Shown piece by piece: positions 54,813-64,000 of a DNA stretch of 64,000 nucleotides. The position numbers and the translations under genes are program-made. Source of the DNA: Pardosa pseudoannulata (taxonomy: Eukaryota; Arthropoda; Arachnida; Araneae; Lycosidae); contig CM063502.1 in NCBI GenBank assembly GCA_032207245.1, forward strand, positions 72,893,616-72,957,615, written 5' to 3'. Each line of letters starts with the position of its first letter. Positions within the stretch are counted from its first letter, which is position 1. Under the pieces are notes generated by a model. It was not told the DNA's origin. It did not search any database and saw nothing but the letters and a program-made list of their open reading frames with translations.

Positions 54813-55562
54813 TGGCAGGCCTGAAACTAACAAACGTAATTATAAGTGTATCTTGAAATATTTTTTGTGCAATTCTATTCATTTATGGTAAAATTTGGTG
54901 ACTATCTTTAGTTATTTACTTAGAGTTCAGCAGTTTAATTACACCAAAGTGATTTCCTGCTTCCATCAGCATTTCATATATAACTCTTTGTATAATTAGT
55001 TTCACTTCTTCGAAATCTCAAAGAGTCCCCCATGTGACTAACCATTAATAAACCTGTTTAGCTTTAGCCTATGGGGAATTTTATTCTACTTCTGAGCTAA
55101 AGATATGAAGCAAAATTTCTTAAGGGTTAAACCTCACCCTCTCTCAACTTTTCAGTTGATGATATTAACTGTGTTAAAATAAGGCACAAAGACCCACATT
55201 TTTACAATTAGGTTTCATTCAAACATATTTTTCTCACTATTAAAAAAATAAGGCCGATATCTTATAGAGAGTAGTCTGCTCTATCACGTGATCACGAATT
55301 TTGAAATGATCCCAGAGTTACAACTATTTTTCTTAAATTTTTGCATGGGGCTAGTGGAATCTAATATATCCGGTACTTAACCACATTAAAAATTATTTTT
55401 ATTTAATTTTTTTCAGTTATTATCATTTTATTCTATAAACCCGATTTTGTGACATATCTGAAAAAAGCAATTCGATTTTGTTTTCAATTATATGATTTGA
55501 ATTATGTGATATTTTTTATTCAAAATATTTAAATATGCATAGCCGACACCATTTTTTTTTAA
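54813..55562. other. non-coding stretch
   Basis: Possible remnant of the retroelement interior following the candidate LTR, but without any protein-like tract. Confidence 0.45.
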
Positions 55563-55882
55563 CCCACTGAACGGACGCGTCGACGGGGGTTCGACAGCGA
55601 ATTCCTGTTCGAAAACGGACCTGTCGACCCCTTCACGTTCGCACTCGTATAACTCGTATCGCACACTTTTGAGGGAAAAAAATATTGCAAAGCTATAATA
55701 AATGAAAGAAACTAATTTTGAGTAACGGAACTCCTTTACCTTGCAGGGAAAATAATTTAAAAGTAGCCTGACAACTTTTAAACCGGCAACTCTAGTATGG
55801 TACGGTAAGTTCCGTCTGGAATTTACGAAAAGGGTGACTGTTTTGAAAGGGAAAAAGGTGGGGAGGGTGGCCGGTGGATGGG
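55563..55882. mobile_element. short GC-rich MITE between TTAA sites
   Basis: A 320-bp, visibly G+C-rich element in A+T-rich DNA. Exact TTAA tetranucleotides flank it (55559-55562 and 55883-55886), the signature of piggyBac-type insertion. Ends read CCCACTGAACGGACG and, reverse-complemented on the right, CCCATCCACCGGCCA, sharing CCCA and an A-x-C-G-G-x-C core. A subterminal hairpin GGGGTTCGACAG / CTGTCGACCCC lies at about 55587-55632, with one bulged base. No coding capacity. It is a non-autonomous piggyBac-like element, although not evidently derived from the one at 45816. Confidence 0.62.
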
Positions 55883-57834
55883 TTAAACAACGTCTAAAAT
55901 TATCTCTTCTCTTTTAAATTATAGCAGAAAATATTTCATTATCTTTTGAAAACAAAATTGTTTGAAAACATTTAAATCCTTTTAATAGAAAAAATGTTCT
56001 TAATTATAAACGTTACAGTTATTTAAAAAGTTTACGGGGATTATTTTTTACAATTTATGCAAACCAATAAATTCAACATTTAATTTTTCCTACTTATAAA
56101 ATTCATCATTTTTGTAGTATTTTAATTATGGAAATAAAAACGAAGAATTTTTTTCTTCTTTTGTCTTCACTTCAGTTTTTCTGTGTTTATTTTAAAAAGT
56201 AGTATTTATCATACCTTTAAACATAAATATCATTTTTTGAAATTTTTCTTTAAATTAAAAGATTACAATTTTTTAAAATCTTGATTTTTCTTCTATTATC
56301 CATTTACATTTCGAAAGGATTGTCACATTTTTTTAGATTTATGAGAAGTGGTTTTCTTTTTGTTCCCAGAATTAGATATTTTATAAAAATATATCGTAAT
56401 CGTTAAAATCACTTCCTTGTTTTTAAGTCACTCTTTAAAATAATTATAACAAACAAAGTGTTTAAAGCCTTAAAATAACATTCTATAGCTAAAGATACGA
56501 AATACTGGAATTTTCATCTCTTTCCCCATATAATGAAACAATTAAATATTTAAACTTTCTTCCTTTTTCCTGTGCAATGAAAGTTAGGAAGATTTCCCTT
56601 TTTAGAAAATATATATTGACAGCTATATGTAAGGGACTGTCCACAAATTTAAGAAAAATGATCCCAATTAAAATAATTAGAAAGCAAATGGAAAATTATA
56701 GATTCTCACAAACCCCCTCAAATTCTGAAATTATATAAAATGCTGATTTAAGAACAAGTGACAGAGTTTACAATTTTAATTTAATACATAAATAATGTTT
56801 TTATGTGTTGCCTTTCTAATATTAAATAATATACCATGTATGCGAAATTAGAGAGGACTTTCTTTTCTTTAATTGCCCACATTTTCAGTCAATTAATATA
56901 TATATAATTTAATTTTGCCCCGTAATGTCTTTTTCATAAATTTACATAATTTATATAAATGCCGACAGCCTTTTATGTAATCTGTGAGATTTATATGCGC
57001 AGTACCTGAAAGTTCTTTGAATATTTTCTAGATATCTTCATAAATTTTGTAATGTATGAGTTGTAATTTTAAAAGATCATATAAAATTTACAAAATTTTT
57101 TTATTTTGTACAAATTGAAACATTACAATGTGTTGCAAAGCTATAAAACAAATTATAACTTTAACCTTTGAACAGCAAATCCAACAATAATGTGAATTTA
57201 AAGCAAAAATATTTTCAATCAAAAGTTCTGAAGTAAGCAAACTATGATGCCGTGAGAGACTATTCTGGATTTATGTTGGCATTTTTTATATGCTTTATAC
57301 CATACGTCAACACACAATTAGCTGAAATAGTTTTTTTATTTCGTCGTTGCAAACTGGAAAATTTCCCATTGTCACTAGAGTTTTAGCCTAATATATTCTT
57401 TTTTCTCGGTTTGGTGTGTTTTAAAATTAATAATCATTTTTTTATTATTAAGAATTATATTTATTTCACTTCCGGAAATTTCCTTTTTCTTTGGTGAACC
57501 ATCTTTTTTTGCATTCCTATTTCAGACACTTCAATTCGAAGAAAAAAATTAAAAATCACATTTATCGGAATCACCTCCATCGGAATTTTAATCATTATTA
57601 ACAGGTTAAGCTACAGCCATATTGGTCTTATATTTATTCATCACTTTCATTCAGATGAATTATTAGTCACTCAAAAGATATTGCAGAAAGTAGTTTTGCC
57701 CCAAAGAGTATTCATTGTCAATTGTCAGAAATGTCCCAGAAGTTTTTAGGATGTTTGATCTTACTGCACAGTTAGGTCTTTTACAAGTTACGGTGATGTG
57801 GCTATATTCGATTTCCTTTATTAATATTGTACTG
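55883..57834. other. A+T-rich non-coding stretch
   Basis: No feature was seen. Confidence 0.6.
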
Positions 57835-58135
57835 CTGTAGGGACTGACGAGTAATCGAAATCAGCGAAAGAGAGCCGTCTATAAAGAAGGTAAGTGGTAT
57901 TAGAGAAAACCTCGGAGGTAATGGTGCGCTCCAGATGTTTAAGCTAGGTTCTTCGGAATTTAGATAGACAATTGAATTGATAGAATTATTTAGTGTAAAT
58001 ATTGTCTAAATAGTACATTTATTTGTACTATGGTAGTAGTTCGTGTTCTGTCTTGAAATAAAATCTAGATGTTGAAAAATAAATCAACTCCGACTTTTAA
58101 AAGAATTCGACTATCTTCACAACTACTCCTAATAC
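57835..58135 (+). mobile_element. candidate solo LTR
   Basis: A 301-bp stretch flanked by exact direct repeats GTACTG (57829-57834 and 58136-58141), as a target-site duplication would be. It begins with C then TGTAGGGACTGACGAG and contains AATAAA at 58057-58062 in its last quarter, as in R-U5. It ends TCCTAATAC, not the usual CA, so the right edge may be slightly misplaced or the end mutated. It is less A+T-rich than its surroundings. No pol sequence is adjacent. Confidence 0.52.
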
Positions 58136-58141
58136 GTACTG

Positions 58142-61064
58142 TATTATCAATTAAATATTTTACAACTTTTTTGTATTTGCATTTAGTTGTGCTTTATAAG
58201 AATATAATGTACCAATATTGAACATGCTTACTAACGATCTAAAAGAATGTCTTTGTCAACATTTTCCCTAAGTTGTATTTCGCTTTGCGATAGTGTTTGT
58301 AATCAAGTAATCAGTTTGTGTTCATAATAAATTGACAGTAATCGTTTAGCATGATAATGCAATATTTTGTGATTTTTATGTTGAGAATGCAAGTATTTAT
58401 TCAAGAATCAAAATATCTTTGGACAGTAATTCGATAAACATCATATTTCGAATTCTGGGAAGTCGGTGTAAGCTCACCTGTGACGACATAGAAACACAGT
58501 TTTCAAAAAACCGTTTGACGATCAATCCTGTATGTTTCTGACTCATTTACCAATTATTTTCCGATGTGTATAGTGTATGGACCTTTTAATTATTTCATGG
58601 TATTTTTCTTATCAAATCATGCCTTAAAATCAATTATTCCTTTACTTTCCAGGTCGTCCTTTCGAGCCAAGAATTTGTTCCGAATAAGCAGTGTATGTTA
58701 CCATGCCTACAGTTTATCTATAAATATATCCTATGTGATTCTGCGAATAATCTGATTGAAGTGTTTTAGCATTTTTCCATTGGAAATTTGCAAGGAATAA
58801 AATAAGAATCTCTCTGACTGTTTTCGAGTCGTTCCAAACCATATCAATAGTTAATTCGCTAATTTGCTATTATTAAGGAATATACACTGTAAGAGAAAAC
58901 TTTGAATCTTTCATGTTTCATTTTAAGAATGTAAACTTTGAAAACATGCTTTACTCTGATCAGAAGAAAACATTTCTGTTAGTGCTAAGAAAATATGAAA
59001 GATAGAATTTCTAAGAAAATATGAAATGCAAAAGTTAAAATAAATCATCATGGATCTAAGCTCGGCCTACAAAATTACTTGGTTGCGTTATGTATCTCAG
59101 AATTTTATTATTTTTTAAGTATGGCACTTTGGACACTTTGGACTATGTCCAGGTTGGCTATATATAAAAGGAACTTTCTCACCAGGACATTAAAAAAAGC
59201 TATAGGGATAAACACATATATTGGTATGCAATTGAATAATTATACATAACCAACATAGATTATCTTGTATAATAATTTTCAAGTTAAAAATGCAACCGGG
59301 GAATATATTAATATAATTTTTATTCCTTTTCAGAAGCACCAAAAATATAATAATCTGACATTTGAATATCAGAAAGAAACGTTCGCCATAATTTTTTGTC
59401 CTATATTTTTTATGTTCTTACAAAATAATTATGCAAGTTTTTTATGCAAAATTTATTAATTTGCCATTTGTTTAGAATAACTTTAAATAAAATATGAGCA
59501 TGTAATGAATTAGGTAACTTTACCTTTTTTTCCTTCAAAATTATCTTCAATATTTCAAAATATTCGACTAATGCTTTAATGAGTTAGAAATTTAATATCT
59601 GTCTCATATTACAAATTATTAAAATAACTGCATTTAATGCAGAGATTAATTGGTATTAACTTGTATTTCAAAAGCGAGAATTTGAATACACTGTTTGTCA
59701 CATATTTAACCTATTTACACTTTCATTTCCCCCAATTCATTCCCCACTAATTTAGCATATAATAGATTGATTTGAAAGTATTTCAAAATAGTGTGCATAT
59801 TAAAATTTATGTAAGCTAAAGTGTTAAATTTATTCTTATAATATGTTTCAATTTTCTACTAATCGCCTCGCTTAAAATGACAAGGACATTAGAAGCAGTT
59901 ACAGCAACATTATAATAAAGTTAATTCCGTTGTTGAATTTCATATGGGTATTTCATTATTCCAAAAAGAATGTCGATAATATTCATGGACTAACTATATA
60001 CAAAAGCAAGCTTAGATGAGGATTGCAGTACGCATAATACAGATGGTATAATTTGTATTGCATAATTTACAGAGCCTAAATAACTAGTTTTAGTTGTTAA
60101 TTGTATTTAATTGCTATAGCCAAACAATTTCATCCCCATTCACAACATATAATTTACAAAATATGCGGTAATAATTTTAAAGTGGCTGCATACATTTATA
60201 GGCACATCTCAGAGCTCAAAATATTATAAGTAATATGAAGGCAACTTTAGTATTTTGTTTCTTTTCATGAACATATTAAGTAATACAGAAGCGTTTTTAA
60301 AATTACCTTTTACGAGTAAACCATAGAAAAGGCCAAAATGTAACATTTTCAAACTTATTATAGTTCATATCACGAATTTTTAGAATGTATGACTGTAAAT
60401 GATTAGTACATATCATTATTTAAATACTACAAATTTACTCATACATTCTATGCAAAAGTTGCTTAAGAGAATTTGCTTAAGCTTCCACTTAGAAAACAAC
60501 ACTTTAGAAAGCTCTTATCTATATTATTAAACTTGAGACTAAATATTAAGTCATGAAATCTACTTAAGAGTACTTATAGACTCTTTCAAATTTATGGACT
60601 TAGCGTAAATACTGTTGAAAACTTTCATTTCTTAGAAACATAATAAACTCAAAATAAACAGTTTATTCTTTATTTTTAATGTTATCCCTAAAATTTAGGA
60701 TGTATTAATTTACTTACACTTTACTTTCTCTAAATATAATTTAATAATTTAGTGGAACATTTTACATAAAAAATGCAAAACAAGTAGATGCATAATCTTA
60801 TACTTGAAAATGGCACATGATTAAAAACATATGAGTCTAAATAAATTTGATAAAAATACTCAACAGGCTGGATTCTTCCTACAATATGTAATAAATTTAA
60901 ATAATTCCAGTTTGGTTTGATTTTAGTTTACATTTTTTTCCAACATGAAGGCTTGTTTGATCTACATCAACTAACTAAAGTAGATATGACTCAGTTTGTG
61001 TTCAGGGCCATTCGAACCAAAATTCCAAATGATAACACTTTAAATGTTCGATCTTTTTAAGGGT
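58142..61064. other. A+T-rich non-coding stretch
   Basis: About 2.9 kb without recognisable content. Short frames at 58564-58755 and 59265-59459 have no family features. Confidence 0.6.
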
Positions 61065-61135
61065 ATGTATTAATCCGAACTCGTACTATCTAGTGTAATG
61101 AGCACTAACGACTCTACCAAATAGGCAGCTCATAA
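61065..61135 (-). repeat. tRNA-derived fragment or tRNA pseudogene
   Basis: On the minus strand TGCCTATTTGGTAGAGTCG matches an A box and D-arm quite well (consensus T-R-G-C-x-x-A-x-T-G-G-T-A). GAGTTCGGATT, about 30 bases after it, matches the B box. The acceptor stem cannot be closed and the anticodon arm is not convincing, so it is not a functional tRNA. Spacing is right for a tRNA-derived SINE head. Confidence 0.45.
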
Positions 61136-61806
61136 TAACGAATTAGTAAAAATATTGGATAATGGTGTCATATGAATAATATTTCGAATTAAAAACCAGT
61201 TAAGTGGTTTGTTTTTTTAAAAACATACTTTATAGGAATAAAGATAATTTCACTTGAAGAATTAATAGATCACAGATTGTTACATATTTATTTCAAGAAT
61301 GAAGAGTTACCATTATAACTTATCTTTTATGATTACATTTTAAATAACAGCATATTACCATATTTAAAATGTAAGTACGACTAATAAAGATTAAAATTTA
61401 TTAAAATCTATCCTGTAATATTTTCCTTTATACTATGTATGCATATTTGTGTACACGATAACGCAAAAGTATAGACCTATGGCAATATCTAAATTTGGGA
61501 AAATGTGTAGAAAAAGGGCATAGCTGAAGGCGAAATTTCTTGATTCAGCAGTATTTTCCTTTTAATATACATTTGGTATGTATTATTCGCAAAAGATCGT
61601 AAAAAGTAGTTTACACTTCCCAAGAAAAGATTCTTAACTCTTGACTTTATACTCAAGTAGGCACTAATCCTAAGAATATGAAGTTAGAGACAGTTAGTTC
61701 ATTTCCAGGCATTGGGGATTTATTTAACAAATTAAATATCTTTAAATCCAAATAGTTATATTTTAGTTTTCTTTAAAGCACTACTGTCTACTTTTTTGCA
61801 ACACGA
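61136..61806. other. non-coding stretch
   Basis: A+T-rich. The sequence before the integrase fragment holds no recognisable upstream pol motifs. Confidence 0.55.
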
Positions 61807-62286
61807 GTGATAATCAGATCGGGACCTACTGCCAGATGGTTGAATTTAGAATACAACAATTCTACTCATGCAGTTACACAATTTTCTCCTGCTGAATTAT
61901 TTTTTGGAAGACAGCTAAATCTTCCAGACAAGATTTTTTCCCAACCTGTTAGAGTGCAGGGCTATGAAGAATATTTTAAAAATCTACAGCAACATTTTGT
62001 GCAGTCTCGTGAATTGGTTAAAAAATTTGAGCAAGAGTACTTTGAGAAACAGTGTAAACAAATTAAAGGTAGAAGTAAACCAAAATTTAAAAGAAATGAT
62101 AAAGAATTTATAAAGCAATTTCAACATGCAGGAATATTTAAACCAAAATATAGAGGACCTTTTAAAGTAACAAAAGCATTAAAAAATGACAACTATATGA
62201 TTAATGATGAGGAACGTGAAAGAGAAATTAAGCTCCAAGTGAGTAAGATATTTAAGCAAATACCTTTAAGAAAGAATTTAATATAA
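61807..62286 (+). pseudogene. Gypsy-type integrase C-terminal fragment
   Basis: A 159-codon open frame corresponds to the end of the Pol polyprotein of a Ty3/Gypsy LTR retrotransposon, the integrase that inserts the cDNA. LEYNNSTHAVTQFSPAELFF fits the conserved segment after the catalytic core (x-A-Y-N-x-S-x-H-x-x-T-x-x-S-P-x-E-L-x-F-G-R). A charged linker follows, then PKYRGPFKVTKALKNDNYMI, the GPY/F module of the integrase C-terminal domain. The zinc-binding HHCC region and the catalytic D, D and E are absent because the fragment is truncated upstream, near 61800. The frame has no stop inside, suggesting a fairly young insertion. No LTR was found within the next 1.7 kb. The start codon at 61807 is nominal. 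Confidence 0.88.
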
Positions 62287-62592
62287 CTTTCTAAAATTTC
62301 AGATCTAATGATAATTCTAAAAATACATAAAAAAGAATAGAAATGATGCTATTCAAAATCTTAATTAGTAGAAGAAAAATTACTGGATTTCAAGTCTAAT
62401 TAATGAACATAAAATTTAATAATGAAAAAGTTTATTTAAGGTATAGACTTAGTTTCAACTATCTTAAGCAGCTTTACCAATGCTAGCAGGTAAGCTGTGT
62501 CAGAATTTGTCGTTAGGCTGGTCAAAATGATTCCTGTGGATATTTGCACTTTGATTAATATTTTTCTTCTTAATCTTAAAATAACCAACTTT
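62287..62592. other. non-coding stretch
   Basis: A+T-rich sequence after the integrase fragment. No polypurine tract or LTR start could be fixed. The minus-strand frame 62436-62768 crosses the SINE-like fragment and is not protein-like. Confidence 0.5.
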
Positions 62593-62672
62593 GATTCCGA
62601 ATGGCTACGAAAATCTATGCTACAGTGGAATTCGAACCCTCGAACTCCGTTACCATCATTCGGCCATTGTTC
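62593..62672 (-). repeat. tRNA-derived SINE fragment
   Basis: On the minus strand TGGCCGAATGATGGTAACGG resembles the A box of Leu/Ser-type tRNAs, and GAGGGTTCGAATTCC is a near-perfect B box. They lie only about 15 bases apart, so the anticodon region is deleted. Downstream, TTCGTAGCCATTCGGAATC matches 22330-22348 with one difference. This supports a dispersed tRNA-derived family with a shared non-tRNA body. Confidence 0.5.
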
Positions 62673-62964
62673 TTCAACATAATTATGGAAAAGGAAGTGG
62701 AACCTAAAGGAAAAAAACATGCAAGGATTAATGAAAGAAACTCTAATATTATCTCTATTTTGTAACATAATTACAATCCTTACATATCAAACAATTTTAC
62801 TGAGAACTCACAGAAGCATTTTTTATTTAGTTTACTCATTTTGATATAGGTTTTATAATTGCATAATATAATTTCATCATGTTTACTCATTCATTTTTTA
62901 TTGAAATAATTTTAGATTTTACAACGCGTTTGCGTTAGTTTTTCTATATTTAGATTCTTAAAAT

Positions 62965-63061
62965 TACAAATAAATAATATGCCAAACAATACAAATAAAT
63001 AATATGCAAATAATATACAAATAAATAATATGAAATAAAAATAAATAATATGCCAAACAAA
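62965..63061. repeat. short imperfect minisatellite
   Basis: Four imperfect copies of a 22-27 bp unit built on ACAAATAAATAATATGCCAA. Copies 1 and 4 share the full ATGCCAAACAA ending. Confidence 0.9.
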
Positions 63062-64000
63062 ATTCAGAAAAAAAAACTTTCTGCATAAATGATAAGGAGT
63101 GGAAATAATCAGCTGAACTTCTAAGCAATTAAAATTTCACATTTATTTTATACATAAGATTTTTCACGTAATTTTACCCTAATTTAATCACAATTATTCA
63201 GTTTTCTGAAAGTGAAATTCAATTTTAAATATATCTAGTTAAATTTAAACTTTAAGTTTTGTGGTATTAGTTTTAAACTATACATTTACTAATAAATTCC
63301 GAAAACTTTCCAAAATTCTCTTGCATTGTATTTTTATTTACAGAAGCATTAAATAAGAAGTAAAAAATATAAATACATTTTATATCTGTTTTCCAAACAA
63401 AGAATTTATGAGTAAATTCTTAAGAGCATAAAATATAAGCCATTGCTAAGATAAAATGATTGGATAAAAATTGATATATGTTATGGGAACGATTTTAAGA
63501 AAATAGAAATATCTTGCCTGAAGAAATTGAATTTTAAGACATGTAACGTTTTATACGATTTAAATGTTTTAAAAGATAAGTAAGAAATGTGAACTGCAAA
63601 TTCTAAAGCATTTGATATAAATTTGTTACAAATATATATACTTATTTGAAATTCCACAAGTCACAGAAATTTTTATATATCCTATGTTATTGTAAGTTAT
63701 TGTTTAAATGAATTATTTAAAAACATTGTTTTTATAGTGTATTATTAAATATATTATTACAAGTTTCTAGAACAGTTATGAATACAGAATAAATGATTTG
63801 AAATTGGTCGAATGCTACTCTTATACACTGAACAAAAATTTTTTATGAAGATTTAATACAGAGAAAAAAAACACGAAGCTGAACGGTCGATTAACGAATA
63901 ATCTAATTTAATATTATTGCAGAGTCAGAAAAAGTCCAGTAATATTTTTTAACTAGCAGTTAAATCTATACTCTATAATATCATTATATTAGTTTTAATA
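63062..64000. other. A+T-rich non-coding stretch
   Basis: No feature was seen to the end of the window. Confidence 0.6.

Noticed and set aside
61065..61135. Functional tRNA gene
   Set aside because: A and B boxes are visible but the acceptor and anticodon stems cannot be paired properly.
62436..62768. 110-codon minus-strand frame
   Set aside because: Runs through a tRNA-derived SINE fragment. The sequence is explained by the repeat.

Overview
The window reads as non-coding nuclear DNA of an arthropod. It is strongly A+T-rich, has long (TA)n and (CA)n tracts, shows no operon-like or dense coding structure, and almost every protein-like stretch belongs to a transposable element. The mix (irritans-type mariner, Jockey-type LINEs, a hAT element, piggyBac-like elements, Gypsy-type LTR material, tRNA-derived short repeats) fits an arachnid such as a spider, but that assignment is inference. 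No complete host gene, rRNA gene, intact tRNA gene or CRISPR array could be supported.

Layout. 1-9.3 kb: A+T-rich intergenic or intronic DNA with one candidate MITE (3292-3629) and a two-copy 250-bp tandem duplication (8850-9352). 9353-10636: a full-length but dead irritans-type mariner inserted at TA at the end of the second repeat copy. 13.9-19.9 kb: the most structured part. A 1.84-kb segment is duplicated in tandem (15418-17254 and 17401-19238) with only scattered differences. It carries the 3' end of a hAT element on the minus strand and a Jockey-like reverse transcriptase fragment on the plus strand. A third 120-bp piece of the hAT part lies about 2 kb further left, and more Jockey-like fragments flank the duplication. 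22-29 kb: a tRNA-derived repeat fragment, two decayed reverse transcriptase pieces and a (TA)n tract.

35.3-36.3 kb: six copies of a roughly 166-bp tandem repeat with two subtypes. 41.4-42.1 kb: a two-copy 350-bp tandem duplication. 45.8-47.3 kb: a piggyBac-like element with subterminal palindromic repeats and TTAG direct repeats at its ends. 48.1-49.0 kb: an unclassified retroelement-like block. 51.3-51.9 kb: a solo-LTR-like sequence sitting inside a (CA)n(TA)n(TG)n microsatellite. 54.35-54.8 kb: another LTR-like sequence directly after a (CA)n(TA)n tract. 55.56-55.88 kb: a short GC-rich element between two TTAA sites. 57.8-58.1 kb: a candidate solo LTR. 61.8-62.3 kb: the C-terminal part of a Gypsy-type integrase. 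61-62.7 kb also holds two tRNA-derived fragments.

No working biological system is encoded here. What the window records is a history of transposon insertion, tandem duplication and microsatellite growth. All identifications were made by eye from motifs, and no alignment or database search was run.
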